64,000 bases of DNA from Haladaptatus sp. DJG-WS-42 (GCF_037198285.1 NZ_CP147243.1:1550001-1614000), one strand, 5' to 3'; shown: positions 33,918 to 43,851, counted from the first letter of the stretch. Notes: generated by a model not told the origin, from the sequence alone. Numbers and translations: made by a program.

Positions 33918-34624
33918 CTGCACTGCTCGAAATTGACGGCCTGAAAAAATCGTTCGGCGGCCTCGTCGCGGTAGACGGATTGGACTTCGAAATCGAACGC
34001 GGCGAAATCGTTGGTCTCATCGGCCCGAACGGCAGTGGGAAGACGACGACGTTCAACCTCACCACGGGATTCCTCTCGGCTGACGACGGGCGCATCGTGT
34101 TCGACGGCACCGACATCACGTCGAGTTCGACCCACGAAATCGCAACGCTCGGCCTTGGCCGGACGTTCCAGGAGACGAAACCGTTTGGCAAACTCACCGT
34201 GTTCGAGAACATGCTCGTTCCCCAATCGCCGCTCTCTGGCGAGGCAAAACTCCAACACGCACGCGAGTTGCTGGACGACTTAGAACTCACACGGGTTGCC
34301 GACAACCACGGCGAGGACCTGAGTGGCGGACAGAAGAAACTGCTCGAAATCGCCCGCGTGTTGATGCTCGACCCAGACCTCATCTTGCTTGACGAGCCAA
34401 GCGCCGGCGTGAATCCGGCGCTCATGGACGACATCTTAGACCACATCGCAAAACTCAACGAAAACGGCCGAACCATCCTCATCATCGAACACGACATGTC
34501 CATCGTCGCCGAACTCTGTGACCGCGTTATCGTCATGAACAACGGACAGAACATCGCAAGCGGCACGTTTGAAGAAGTGCAGCAGAACGACCTTGTGAGA
34601 GAAGCCTATCTCGGAGGGCAATAA
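33914..34624 (+). CDS. livG: ABC importer ATPase LivG
   Basis: A 236-aa ATP-binding subunit. Walker A GPNGSGKTT (about residues 36-44), signature LSGGQKKLLEIAR, Walker B LILLDEPSAGV and H-loop IIEHDM are complete. The C-terminal NGQNIASGTFEEVQ extension is characteristic of LivG. It drives import with LivF through the LivHM pore. Confidence 0.94.
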   Translation: MTALLEIDGLKKSFGGLVAVDGLDFEIERGEIVGLIGPNGSGKTTTFNLTTGFLSADDGRIVFDGTDITSSSTHEIATLGLGRTFQETKPFGKLTVFENMLVPQSPLSGEAKLQHARELLDDLELTRVADNHGEDLSGGQKKLLEIARVLMLDPDLILLDEPSAGVNPALMDDILDHIAKLNENGRTILIIEHDMSIVAELCDRVIVMNNGQNIASGTFEEVQQNDLVREAYLGGQ

Positions 34625-34626
34625 CA

Positions 34627-35355
34627 ATGAGCGACGACTCTGCACTCATTCTCGACGGTGTCGATGCTGGCTACGGCGAGAATCAGGTGCTCCACGACCT
34701 GTCGATGGATGTCAAGGTCGGCCGGGTGAACTGCATCATCGGGCCGAACGGCAGCGGGAAATCGACCTCGCTCAAGGCGATGAACGGCCTCGTCCCCATC
34801 TGGGACGGAACCTTAGAAATTCTCGGCGAAGACATGACCGAGGCCACGCCTCGGGACATCGTCGAACGCGGTATCATCACCGTCCCACAGGGCGGGAACG
34901 TGTTCCCCGAGATGACCGTCAAAGAGAACCTGCGGATGGGTGCGTACCTCGAATCCGACAGCGACGTGCTTGCAGAGCGGTACGAACACGTCTACGAGAC
35001 GTTCCCCGTCCTCCGCGAACGCGAGGGTCAGCTCGCCGGGTCGATGAGCGGTGGCCAGCAGGCGATGTTGGCACTCGGCCGCGCGCTGATGGCAGATCCG
35101 AAATTCCTCCTCCTCGACGAACCGAGCGCCGGACTCGCGCCGAACCTCATCGACGAGGTGTTCGACCACCTCGCGCGCCTCAAGGACGCGGGCATTGACA
35201 TGATTATCGTCGAACAGAACGTCCGAAAGGTGCTCAATATCGCCGAGTACATCTACATTTTAGACCAAGGCTCGGTGTCCTTCGAGGGCCGGAAGGACGA
35301 ACTCACCGACGAAGACGAACTGGTCGAGATGTACCTCGGGCGTCGGTCAACCTGA
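34627..35355 (+). CDS. livF: ABC importer ATPase LivF
   Basis: The second, 242-aa ATPase. Walker A GPNGSGKST, signature MSGGQQAMLALGRAL, Walker B LLLDEPSAGL and the LivF-specific VEQNVRKVLNIAEYIYILDQG stretch are present. It starts 2 nt after livG and is followed after 2 nt by the FAD oxidoreductase, so catabolic genes are fused transcriptionally to the importer. Confidence 0.94.
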   Translation: MSDDSALILDGVDAGYGENQVLHDLSMDVKVGRVNCIIGPNGSGKSTSLKAMNGLVPIWDGTLEILGEDMTEATPRDIVERGIITVPQGGNVFPEMTVKENLRMGAYLESDSDVLAERYEHVYETFPVLREREGQLAGSMSGGQQAMLALGRALMADPKFLLLDEPSAGLAPNLIDEVFDHLARLKDAGIDMIIVEQNVRKVLNIAEYIYILDQGSVSFEGRKDELTDEDELVEMYLGRRST

Positions 35356-35357
35356 CA

Positions 35358-36509
35358 ATGCCCCCCTCAAGTTCGTGTGACGTACTGGTCATCGGCGGCG
35401 GCGCGGTCGGGACGAGCACGGCACGGGCAGCAGCCGAACGCGGCGGCGAGGTCATCCTTCTCGAAGCGGAGTCGATAGGTGGCGGAAGCACCGCGAAAGC
35501 CGCGGGGATGTTTCGCAGCCAGTTTTCAACCCTAGAGACGGCACACCTCGCCGCCCGAAGCGTGCTGGTTTTCGAAGCCGTGGAGCGAGAGACGGGCATT
35601 GGCCTCCACCAACCGGGCTACCTACTTCTCGGCGGCGACGCCTATCGGGAAAAACTCGAACAGGCAGCCGACAACGCAGCACAGTTCGGCACACCAGTCC
35701 GGCGTTACGAGGGCGACGAGTGTCGTGACCGCCTCCCGACGCTGTGTGACGACGCGGTTTCCTTTGGCACTGAAGTCTCGACCGACGGCTACGCAGACCC
35801 GTACCTGTTTGCGACCGCACAGGCGCAGGCTGCTCGTGCGGCAGGTGCAACGATTCACACGAACACCCCGGTAACGGAAATCTCGGTTTCGGACGGCAGC
35901 GTCGAGACTGTCACTGCGGGTGACCGCCGAATCCAGCCACAGACCGTCGTGAACGCGACGGGCGTCTGGGCACCACAGATTGGGTCGCTGGCTGGCGTCT
36001 CGATGCCCATCTCACCCATTCGGACGTTCGCGCTCACGTCGCCGGTCAGCCTCGACGACTCCCCGATGGTGCTCTCGCTCGACCACAACGTCTACTACCG
36101 CGACGAACCGGGTGGGGGAACGCTCATCGGCGGGCCACTTGCGGGACAGCCTGCAGACCCCGACTCGTACGACGGTAGCGTCAGTCTCGACACCCTCCTC
36201 GAACTCGGTGAACGCATCGAGCGCGTCGATTCGCGCTTTGCGGACATGGAAATCGAACGTTCGTGGGCTGGACTGAAGGCAGCCACGCCAGACGGATTGC
36301 CAATTATTGGCTCCCACGCAACGGTCGAAAACCTCATCACTGCGGCCGGATTCAACGGCCACGGTTTCATGCTTTCTCCCGGCGTTGGCGACGCCGTCTC
36401 TGCGCTCGCGCTCGGCGACGATCCGTTCGTTGACCTCTCTATCTTTTCTCCGTCGCGGTTTGCAGACCGCGACGCACAGAACCAGCACACCCGGATTAGG
36501 TTATCATAA
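35358..36509 (+). CDS. DAO-family FAD oxidoreductase (amino acid/sarcosine type)
   Basis: A 383-aa flavoprotein of the D-amino-acid/glycine/sarcosine oxidase family. The N-terminal dinucleotide fold is VIGGGAVGTSTA, followed by LLEAESIGGGSTAKAAGMFR. A VVNATGVWAPQIGSLAG segment and the C-terminal GLKAATPDGLPIIG and GFNGHGFMLSPGVG motifs complete the FAD site. It would oxidise a C-N bond of an amino acid or N-methyl amino acid. Embedded between the importer and HyuA, it fits the last step (for example sarcosine to glycine) of an imported cyclic-amide pathway. Confidence 0.88.
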   Translation: MPPSSSCDVLVIGGGAVGTSTARAAAERGGEVILLEAESIGGGSTAKAAGMFRSQFSTLETAHLAARSVLVFEAVERETGIGLHQPGYLLLGGDAYREKLEQAADNAAQFGTPVRRYEGDECRDRLPTLCDDAVSFGTEVSTDGYADPYLFATAQAQAARAAGATIHTNTPVTEISVSDGSVETVTAGDRRIQPQTVVNATGVWAPQIGSLAGVSMPISPIRTFALTSPVSLDDSPMVLSLDHNVYYRDEPGGGTLIGGPLAGQPADPDSYDGSVSLDTLLELGERIERVDSRFADMEIERSWAGLKAATPDGLPIIGSHATVENLITAAGFNGHGFMLSPGVGDAVSALALGDDPFVDLSIFSPSRFADRDAQNQHTRIRLS

Positions 36510-36511
36510 CT

Positions 36512-38515
36512 ATGCCAGAAGACACACGCATCGGCGTCGACATCGGTGGCACGTTCACCGATTTCATCAGCATTGACGAACAGACCGGAACGGTTCGCGT
36601 CGTAAAGACGCCGTCCGTTCCCGAAACACCGGAGCGGTCGGTCGGAAATGCGCTTCGTGAAAGCGGGGTAAAAGAGGCGAGTCGGCTCTCACACGGCACC
36701 ACCGTCGTCACGAACGCCATCCTCGAACGGGCAGGTGCGGAGACGGCACTCATCACCACCGCGCGGTTCGCGGACATTCTCGAACTGGACAGACAAGACC
36801 GCGACGACATCTACGACCTTTCGTACAAGCGAAAACAGCCGCTCGTCCCGCGCTACCGGTGCTTTGGCGTCGAAGAACGCATTGGCCCCGACGGCGAGGT
36901 CGTTACGGAACTCGATGAGTCCGCGGTCACGGAGATTGCGGCGGTTCTCTCTGCGGCAAACATCGAATCGGTCGCCGTCTCGTTTCTCCACTCGTACGTG
37001 AACGACGAACACGAACGGCGCGCAAAGGAACTGCTCGACGCCGAACTCGACATTCCCGTGACGACCTCGAGTGAGGTACTCCCCGAGTTCCGCGAGTACG
37101 AGCGGACGAATACGACGGTGTTGAACGCCTACGCCCGCCCGGTCGCAGAGACGTACCTCGACCGCTTGACGAGCGAAATCGACGCCCACAGTGCCGTCGA
37201 TGAAATTGTCGTCATGCGTTCTGACGGTGGCGTTGTCCCCACCACCGAAGCCGCCACCTTGCCAGTGTATCTGGGGGTCTCCGGCCCCGCTGCGGGCGTG
37301 ACTGCCGCCACCGCACTTGCCCAGCAAGCAGGCTTTTCGGACATCTTCACCTTCGACATGGGCGGGACGAGCGCGGACACCAGCCTCGTCAGAAACGGAA
37401 CGCCCGAAATCACGAAGGAGGGAACCATCGGCGAACAGGCCGCCTCGATTCCGATGTACGACATTCGGACCATCGGCGCGGGCGGCGGGAGCATTGCGTG
37501 GGTGGACGACGGCGGCCTACTCAAGGTCGGGCCGCGCTCGGCGGGGGCAGACCCCGGCCCTGCGTGCTACGGCCACGGCGGGACGGAACCAACCGTCACC
37601 GACGCGAACGTCGTTCTCGGCCTGATTAATCCGGACGCCAACTTCGGCGGATCTATCGACCTCTCGAAAGAGGCGGCAGAAGACGCGCTCGCCCCGCTCG
37701 CAGCAAAACTCGACTGCAGCGTGCTTGAGGCGGCACAGGCCGTCTACGACATCGTGAACATGAACATGGTCGAGAGCGCGCGGGTGTTGAGCGTCCAGCA
37801 GGGCATCGACCCGCGGGAGTTTTCCTTTGTCTCATTCGGGGGTGCAGGCCCGCTCCACGCCGCGGCCGTTGCCCGCGAACTCGGCACAGAACGAGTCGTC
37901 GTTCCGCCCCGCCCGGGCATCCTTTCTGCGGTTGGGTTGGTGTACTCGGATGTGCGCCGAACCGCAAGCAAGACGAACATCAGCCGACTCGCAGACACGC
38001 CCGCGGCGACGCTCGAACAGCAGTTCACCGACCTCGAAGCAGCGGCACGAAGCGGGATTGGCGTCCCCGAATCGGCGACGGTGACCCGCCACACCGATCT
38101 GCGCTTTGCGGGGCAAGCCCACGAAATCAGCGTCGAGACGCCGGCCGAGTTGACGGCCGAAGACTTAGACGCGCTCGCAGACCGGTTCCGTGCCCGCCAC
38201 GACGAACGCTATGGCTTCGTGATGGAGAGCGACATCGAGGTGGTGACCTGCCGCGTCGCGGTGACCGTCCCCGGCGAGAAGCCGACCATCCAGTGGGAGA
38301 TAGACGACGTCGCAGACGCAGGCACCCGCGACGTGTACCTCGACGGTCACCACCACACGGCGACCGTCTTGGAGCGCCAGACCCTGCCCCCGGGCTACGA
38401 AACGACCGGCCCGGCAATCGTCGAGATGGAAGACAGCACGGCCGTTGTCCTCCCCGACCAGACCCTACGCATCGACGACCACTACAACATGATTCTGGAG
38501 GACACAGATGAGTAA
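36512..38515 (+). CDS. hyuA: Hydantoinase/oxoprolinase subunit A
   Basis: A 667-aa ATP-dependent cyclic-amide hydrolase subunit of the HyuA/N-methylhydantoinase A family. The N-terminal ASKHA-type phosphate motif is IGVDIGGTFTDFI. A second ATPase motif is FTFDMGGTSADTSL, and GAGGGSIAWVD follows. ATP hydrolysis powers ring opening of hydantoins, N-methylhydantoin or 5-oxoproline together with HyuB; acetone-carboxylase-like relatives exist. It overlaps hyuB by 8 nt and starts 2 nt after the oxidoreductase. Confidence 0.92.
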   Translation: MPEDTRIGVDIGGTFTDFISIDEQTGTVRVVKTPSVPETPERSVGNALRESGVKEASRLSHGTTVVTNAILERAGAETALITTARFADILELDRQDRDDIYDLSYKRKQPLVPRYRCFGVEERIGPDGEVVTELDESAVTEIAAVLSAANIESVAVSFLHSYVNDEHERRAKELLDAELDIPVTTSSEVLPEFREYERTNTTVLNAYARPVAETYLDRLTSEIDAHSAVDEIVVMRSDGGVVPTTEAATLPVYLGVSGPAAGVTAATALAQQAGFSDIFTFDMGGTSADTSLVRNGTPEITKEGTIGEQAASIPMYDIRTIGAGGGSIAWVDDGGLLKVGPRSAGADPGPACYGHGGTEPTVTDANVVLGLINPDANFGGSIDLSKEAAEDALAPLAAKLDCSVLEAAQAVYDIVNMNMVESARVLSVQQGIDPREFSFVSFGGAGPLHAAAVARELGTERVVVPPRPGILSAVGLVYSDVRRTASKTNISRLADTPAATLEQQFTDLEAAARSGIGVPESATVTRHTDLRFAGQAHEISVETPAELTAEDLDALADRFRARHDERYGFVMESDIEVVTCRVAVTVPGEKPTIQWEIDDVADAGTRDVYLDGHHHTATVLERQTLPPGYETTGPAIVEMEDSTAVVLPDQTLRIDDHYNMILEDTDE

Positions 38516-40256
38516 CATCGACCCGGCAACCTTAGAAATCGTCAGAAACTCGCTGCACAGCGCGGCCGAAGAAATGGGCGAAACGCTGCTTCGCACCGCC
38601 TATTCCTCTGTTATCCGCGAGGCAAGAGACTGTTCGACCGCGCTGTTCGGCCCCGACGGCGACCTCATCGCGCAGGCAGAACACATCCCGATGCACCTCG
38701 GGTCGATGCCGTACGCGCTTGCCCACAACTTCGAGGTCGCCGCGTCGCTCGGAGAAGACGAGATTCTGGTGTTCAACGACCCGTATCACGGCGGCCAGCA
38801 CATCGTGGACATCATTGCCTTCCACCCGGTGTTCGTCGGCGGCGAGCGAATCGGGTTTGCCGGCAGTATCGCCCACCACATCGACATGGGTGGGCAGGGT
38901 GCGGCCAGTTTAGGAACGGGCGTTTCGACCACCTACGGCGAGGGCTTTCGCTTCCCGCCGCTCGTCCTCGATACGACGAGCCGCGAGTTCGACAACTTCG
39001 TCCGCACGCTCGCCTCGAACGTCCGGGCGAGCGAGTACGTCATCGGCGACTTCAACGCCCAACTCTCGGCGAATCGCCGCGGCGTCGAGCGCCTGTCGGG
39101 CATCGCCACGAAGTACGGCGTCGAGACGTACCGCGAGGTGCTCTCAGAACTCGATAGCTACGCAGAGCGGTTCATGCGAAGTCGCATCGCCGCACTCGAC
39201 GACCGCACCGCGACGGGAAGCGAGACGGTCGAAATCGAAGCGCCCGGCGACGAACCCGTGGACACGACGGTTCGCGTCGAAGTCACCGTCGATGGCGACG
39301 AGTTAACCGTTGACTTCACCGGCACGGCCGACCAGTTCCCCGGCTACATCAACTCGCCCATCGCCTCGACGCACTCTGCGGCGTATTTTGCCGTACTGGC
39401 GTCGCTCGGGGGCGAAGACCTCCCAATCAGCGCCGGGGTTTATCGGCCAATCGCCATCGAGGCTCCCTCGGGGACGCTCGTCAACCCGACCGAACCGGCA
39501 GCGACGCGCGCCCGGATGAAGACGTGCTGTCGCATCTACGACGCCGTGCTCCGGGCGCTCTCTGACCTCTCACCAGAACGCGTCCCAGCAAGCGCGTTCA
39601 ACAGCACGACGCCCATCGTGTTCGCCAAACAATTTGATGACCACACGGAGGTGTTCATGGACCTGCCCGGCGGCGGTTGGGGAGCGTACCCCGGCGGCGA
39701 CGGCGCATCCGCGACGACGAACCCGCTCCAAAACGAGATGAACATCCCTATCGAAGCAATCGAACAAGACCACGAGTGGCTTCGCGTCGCAGACTACAGC
39801 CTCGTGCCCGACAGCGGCGGTGTCGGCGAGTATCGCGGCGGCCTCGGGGTTCGTCGCGCCTTCGAAATCGCCTCCGGCCCGGCGAGCAGTACGGGCTACG
39901 CCGGACGGCTCGAAAACGGCGCGTGGGGTGTGGGCGGCGGCGGTACTGGCATGCCGGGCGACACCTCGGTCACCCGAACCGACGGCACGGAATCGCCGCT
40001 CGGAACCGTGTGGGATACGCCGCTCGACACCGGCGACGTCGTCTCGGTGACGATGGGCGGCGGCGGTGGTTACGGCGAGTATGCGAACCGCTCCGTCGCG
40101 CGTGTCGCAGCGGACGTGGCGAGCGGCTTCGTCTCGTTCGAGCAGGCGGTTTCCGCCTACGACGTCGCGGAAGACGACCTCACCGACGCCCTCACAGACT
40201 TGCTCGGCGACGGGTTCGAGGCCTACGCCGCCTACCACGGCTGGCCGACTGTCTGA
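38508..40256 (+). CDS. hyuB: Hydantoinase/oxoprolinase subunit B
   Basis: The 582-aa partner of HyuA. Family features include the N-terminal DPATLEIVRNSLHSAAEEMG, a metal-binding region with FNDPYHGGQHIVDI and HHIDMGG, and a Gly-rich C-terminus (GVGGGGTGMPG; GGGGYGEYANR). It ends the importer-oxidoreductase-hydantoinase operon; an SDR with its own TATA box follows. The substrate specificity cannot be read from sequence. Confidence 0.92.
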   Translation: MSNIDPATLEIVRNSLHSAAEEMGETLLRTAYSSVIREARDCSTALFGPDGDLIAQAEHIPMHLGSMPYALAHNFEVAASLGEDEILVFNDPYHGGQHIVDIIAFHPVFVGGERIGFAGSIAHHIDMGGQGAASLGTGVSTTYGEGFRFPPLVLDTTSREFDNFVRTLASNVRASEYVIGDFNAQLSANRRGVERLSGIATKYGVETYREVLSELDSYAERFMRSRIAALDDRTATGSETVEIEAPGDEPVDTTVRVEVTVDGDELTVDFTGTADQFPGYINSPIASTHSAAYFAVLASLGGEDLPISAGVYRPIAIEAPSGTLVNPTEPAATRARMKTCCRIYDAVLRALSDLSPERVPASAFNSTTPIVFAKQFDDHTEVFMDLPGGGWGAYPGGDGASATTNPLQNEMNIPIEAIEQDHEWLRVADYSLVPDSGGVGEYRGGLGVRRAFEIASGPASSTGYAGRLENGAWGVGGGGTGMPGDTSVTRTDGTESPLGTVWDTPLDTGDVVSVTMGGGGGYGEYANRSVARVAADVASGFVSFEQAVSAYDVAEDDLTDALTDLLGDGFEAYAAYHGWPTV

Positions 40257-40283
40257 GCGGACGGTCTCACGCTCTGGTTTTCG

Positions 40284-40291
40284 AATTATTA
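40284..40291 (+). promoter_or_regulatory. TATA-like box of SDR gene
   Basis: AATTATTA is centred about 29 nt before the ATG at 40317, so the SDR can be transcribed independently of hyuB. Confidence 0.45.
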
Positions 40292-40316
40292 TGTTCCTGC
40301 AGCGCCATCGTTTCGC

Positions 40317-41102
40317 ATGACAGCCTCGATTCCACCGCTCGCAGACGGCCTCTCGTTTGCAGACGACCACGTCCTCGTGACCGGCGCGGCCACCGGCCTT
40401 GGCCGCCACATTGCGCTCTCGTTTGCGGCGGCGGGTGCGACGGTCTCTGCGCTCGACATTGCAGAAACCCCACGAGACGAACAACAGTCGGTCGTTACAG
40501 AAATAGAAGAACTGGGCGGGAGTGCAGCTTTCTTGCAGGCAGATCTCACTGACGAAACGCAGGTACGAGAAAGCATCGCGGCTGCAATCGACCGCTTTGG
40601 CCCGCTCTCGGTGCTCGTGAACAACGCGGGCGTAAACCACCTCGGGAGTGTAGACGAGGTGTCGGTCGCAGACTGGGATACGGTTCTCGCGGTGAATCTT
40701 CGCGGGGCGTTTCTCACCGCCCGTTACGCCCTTCCGTCGCTGCTCGAAACCTCGGGGAGCATCGTCAACATCGCCTCCACCGCGGGCTTACACGGCTCGC
40801 CGGGCTACGCCGCCTACGGGCCGTCGAAAGCGGGCTTGGTGAATCTGACCCGCCAGCTCGCGGTCGATTTCTCGCCCGACGGCGTGCGCGTGAACGCCAT
40901 CGCTCCCGGTATTATCGACGCGGGCATGGCCGCACAGGAACTCGATGACCCTGAAACGGTTGCCTACAAGCAGGAAAAAACGCTGTTACCGCGCTTTGGC
41001 ACGCCAGAGGACGTGTCGAACGCGGTGGTGTTTCTCGCGAGCGACGCCGCCTCGTTCGTGACGGGCGAAACCCTCGTCGTGGACGGCGGCTGGTGCGCCT
41101 GA
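40317..41102 (+). CDS. Short-chain dehydrogenase/reductase
   Basis: A 261-aa classical SDR. Cofactor motif TGAATGLGRHIA (TGxxxGxG), NNAG at about 100-103, catalytic Ser in NIASTAG, and YAAYGPSKAG supplying the Tyr-x3-Lys pair. The C-terminal FVTGETLVVDGGW is typical. It oxidises or reduces an alcohol/ketone, probably on a product of the adjacent catabolic genes. It converges on the binding-protein gene with a 1-nt gap. Confidence 0.9.
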   Translation: MTASIPPLADGLSFADDHVLVTGAATGLGRHIALSFAAAGATVSALDIAETPRDEQQSVVTEIEELGGSAAFLQADLTDETQVRESIAAAIDRFGPLSVLVNNAGVNHLGSVDEVSVADWDTVLAVNLRGAFLTARYALPSLLETSGSIVNIASTAGLHGSPGYAAYGPSKAGLVNLTRQLAVDFSPDGVRVNAIAPGIIDAGMAAQELDDPETVAYKQEKTLLPRFGTPEDVSNAVVFLASDAASFVTGETLVVDGGWCA

Positions 41103-41103
41103 G

Positions 41104-42456
41104 TTACTCGTACAGCGAGTTGTCGATTTCCGTGTCCGAGAGTTCGAACGGCCAGACGACGTTGTTTTGCTGGTCGACAATCTGTGAGGCCAGTGCTGGC
41201 ACCGTATCCTTGCCCCACAGTGCTTGGTGGAACGGACCGTCTTCGGTCCAGTCGAACATCCCTGCAGAGCCGGTGTGTGGGTCTAAGTCGATGACCGCCT
41301 GTTCCCACGTCTCGACCGAGAGGTTTGCTTTGCCACCGATTTCCGCCATCACTTTGTCGACGATTTTGAGGTTGTCGTACGAGAGCGACCCAGAGGACCC
41401 GGGTACGGCACCGCCGTACTCGGACTGCCACGCGTCGGCCAGTCCAATCTCTTTGGTGAGTTTCGGGATTGCGCCGATGTTCGTCATCCAGAGCACGCCG
41501 TTTGCGGCGTCTCCGGCGAGGTTGATGGTCTCCGGGTTCGACGGCACGAACGTGTGCATGAAGTGCGTCTGGTCGAAGCCAGTCTGTCTGAACTGCTTGA
41601 TGAGGTTCGCCCCCGCCGATGGTGCGGTCTGGACGGCCCAGACGATGTCCGGGTCGTTCGAGCGAATCCGGGTCAGCAGCGACGTGAAGTTGGTCTCGTC
41701 GACTGCCACTTCGTCCTGGGAGACGACGTTCCAGCCACCCTCCTCTAAGTACGAGGCGGTCGCGTCCATCACGGACGTCCCGTAGGAGGTGGTCTCGCCA
41801 ATCATGGCAATGCGCTTGTTGTCGAACGGGAAGTAGCCGTCACCGGCCTCCTGCATCCCGTCTAAGAACTGTTGCCAGCCAAGGCCGTACGCTTCGGATG
41901 GCGGACTCATCTTGAACACGTTGCGCATGTCCTGGCTTTCGATTTTCTCGTTGATGGCCGCGCTCACCGAGTTCGAAATCATCTGCGGGACGCCTTTCGC
42001 TGCGGTGACTTCGACCACCGCGAGGCTCACGTCACTGTGGAAGCCACCGGCAATCATGTCGACTCCCTCTTCGTCGATGAGGAACTCAACGGCACTGCGT
42101 CCTTTCGCGGGCTCTGATTCTGAGTCGCCGAAGTACAGTTCCAGCTGCGTGTCCGAATCGCTCGCGTTAATTTCCTTTGCCGCGAGTTGTGCGCCCTTTT
42201 TCAGCGCATCGCCGATGTTCGAAGCCGGCCCGGAGAACGGGCCGTACACGCCGACTTTGAGCGCGTCGCCGCTGGATCCACCACCGTTACCGCCACCGCT
42301 GGTGGTCGTCTCGTCGCCGCCAGCGCCGCTCGTTGTGGTCGTCCCGTCTGCACCCTCGTTATCGCCGAGACAGCCAGCAACCATCGACACGGTCGCCGCG
42401 CCCCCGATAGTCTTCAGGAAGCGACGCCGCTGTGATGAGTACTCATCCTTTGTCAT
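41104..42456 (-). CDS. Tat-exported lipoprotein, LivJ-type substrate-binding protein
   Basis: A 450-aa periplasmic-type receptor for the LivHMGF importer. The twin-arginine signal is SSQRRRFLKTIGG and the lipobox is VAGC, followed by an acidic/Gly/Thr linker (about 30-60), as in haloarchaeal Tat lipoproteins. The mature domain begins LKVGVYGPFSGPASNIGDALKKG, a LivJ/AmiC-like fold. ATG 42456 is chosen over 42489 by a TATA-like element centred 27 nt away. It is encoded opposite to the importer operon, beyond the SDR. Confidence 0.9.
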   Translation of the reverse strand: MTKDEYSSQRRRFLKTIGGAATVSMVAGCLGDNEGADGTTTTSGAGGDETTTSGGGNGGGSSGDALKVGVYGPFSGPASNIGDALKKGAQLAAKEINASDSDTQLELYFGDSESEPAKGRSAVEFLIDEEGVDMIAGGFHSDVSLAVVEVTAAKGVPQMISNSVSAAINEKIESQDMRNVFKMSPPSEAYGLGWQQFLDGMQEAGDGYFPFDNKRIAMIGETTSYGTSVMDATASYLEEGGWNVVSQDEVAVDETNFTSLLTRIRSNDPDIVWAVQTAPSAGANLIKQFRQTGFDQTHFMHTFVPSNPETINLAGDAANGVLWMTNIGAIPKLTKEIGLADAWQSEYGGAVPGSSGSLSYDNLKIVDKVMAEIGGKANLSVETWEQAVIDLDPHTGSAGMFDWTEDGPFHQALWGKDTVPALASQIVDQQNNVVWPFELSDTEIDNSLYE

Positions 42457-42480
42457 GGTGATACATAACAAAGACAGGTG

Positions 42481-42510
42481 ATAAAACAATTCCGATGACT
42501 AATTATCGGA
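42481..42510 (-). promoter_or_regulatory. Binding-protein promoter with upstream dyad
   Basis: Minus-strand GTTTTAT (42481-42487) is centred about 27 nt before the ATG at 42456. Just upstream of it is a perfect inverted repeat TCCGAT-N8-ATCGGA (42491-42510), placed where an activator or the local Lrp protein could bind. Confidence 0.5.
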
Positions 42511-42546
42511 CAATGCTCAATAATTCGGAAATAATTAAAACGTAAT

Positions 42547-43851
42547 TTAATTGTCTGTCACGGTCCCGCACCAATCCAGTGCCGTGAGCGCGAGCGCTTG
42601 GGCCGTTTCAACGAGCGAATCGAGTTCCACGAACTCGTCTGCGCCGTGGATATTCTCGCCCGTGGGGCCAAGCGTCACCGCCGGGATGTCGTAATAGAGG
42701 TTGTAGAAACGCTCGTCAAGCCCGGCGTCGCCGCCGATGAACGCCCCCGTGCGCCCGGTGACGCTCTCTGCGTTCTGCTTTGCGAACGTGACGATTTCTT
42801 CGTCCGTTGCGGTTTCGTGTGGGTCTGCGCTCCAGCCGTACCACTCGATTGTTGGCTTGTGTTCTGCCAGCCACTCGTCGTCTGCGGTGACGCTTTCAAC
42901 TGCCGCTTCGACCTGTGCGCGAACCTCCTCGCGGGTCTCGCCCGGCGGCCAGCCGATGCGACACTCGATGGTGGCTTCGCCGGGCACCGTCGAGGGCCAG
43001 TCACCGGCTTCGATGACGCCGACGTTGAGGTTGGTGACGTTTCCGGCGGCGTTCGGGTCGCGGTTGGTGACGGGAGCGTAGTCGATTCTGGCTTTGCGCT
43101 CCTTGTCGAGGTCATCGAGCGCCGCGTAGAGTTTGCACATCTTGCCGATGGCGTTTACGCCTTGGTAGCCGCGGGCGGCGTGGGCCGACTTGCCCGACAC
43201 GGTGACGCGGAAGTACATCACGCCCGCGCTGGCGATGCCGACGTTCGGAATCATCCACGGTTCCGGGACGATGGCTGCATCCGGCTGATAACCGCGCTCT
43301 AGCGCGGAGAGCAGACCGCCAACGCCGCCGTCTTCTTCCTCGATGGTCGTCTGGAGAATGAGGTCGCCCGCAAGCTCAACGCCGAGCTCAGAAAGCGCCT
43401 GATACGCGAAGATGAACGCGGCGACGCCGCCTTTCATGTCGGCTGTCCCGCGCCCGTACATCCGCCCGTCTTCGATTTCTGCCCCCCACGGCTCGTGGCT
43501 CCACGCGGAGGTTGGATTTGGCGACACCACGTCAACGTGGCCGCTGAACGCGAGTGACGGCCCGTCGCCTGCCCCCTCGACGACCGCGGCGACGTTCGGT
43601 CGGCCCTCGTATCCGTACTTCTCGAACGACGTCGTCTCGAAGTAGCCCGGATGCCCGCGCAGTTTTTCAGCGTCTGGCTCCCAGACGTCGGGCGTCAACC
43701 CAAGCGATTCGAACTTCTCGATGACGACCTGTTGGACGGGGCCTTCGTTCCCGGTGACCGACTCCTGTTGGACGAGGTCCGAAAGAAGAGAGAAAAGCTG
43801 GTCACTGTTTGCTTCGATGTACTCTAGTACTTGTGTTCTATCTGTTGTCAT
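42547..43851 (-). CDS. M20-family amidohydrolase/peptidase
   Basis: A 434-aa di-metal hydrolase of the ArgE/DapE/ACY1 family. Metal ligands are visible in AFSGHVDVVS (His, Asp), GRGTADMKGG (Asp), TIEEEDGG (catalytic Glu-Glu) and ENIHGADE (His near the C-terminus). The lid domain contains GKSAHAARGYQGVNA. Family members cleave N-acyl, N-succinyl or N-carbamoyl amino acids; in this setting an N-carbamoyl or N-acyl product of HyuAB is a plausible substrate. ATG 43851 is chosen because a TATA-like element near 43873-43880 fits a leaderless start. Confidence 0.9.
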   Translation of the reverse strand: MTTDRTQVLEYIEANSDQLFSLLSDLVQQESVTGNEGPVQQVVIEKFESLGLTPDVWEPDAEKLRGHPGYFETTSFEKYGYEGRPNVAAVVEGAGDGPSLAFSGHVDVVSPNPTSAWSHEPWGAEIEDGRMYGRGTADMKGGVAAFIFAYQALSELGVELAGDLILQTTIEEEDGGVGGLLSALERGYQPDAAIVPEPWMIPNVGIASAGVMYFRVTVSGKSAHAARGYQGVNAIGKMCKLYAALDDLDKERKARIDYAPVTNRDPNAAGNVTNLNVGVIEAGDWPSTVPGEATIECRIGWPPGETREEVRAQVEAAVESVTADDEWLAEHKPTIEWYGWSADPHETATDEEIVTFAKQNAESVTGRTGAFIGGDAGLDERFYNLYYDIPAVTLGPTGENIHGADEFVELDSLVETAQALALTALDWCGTVTDN

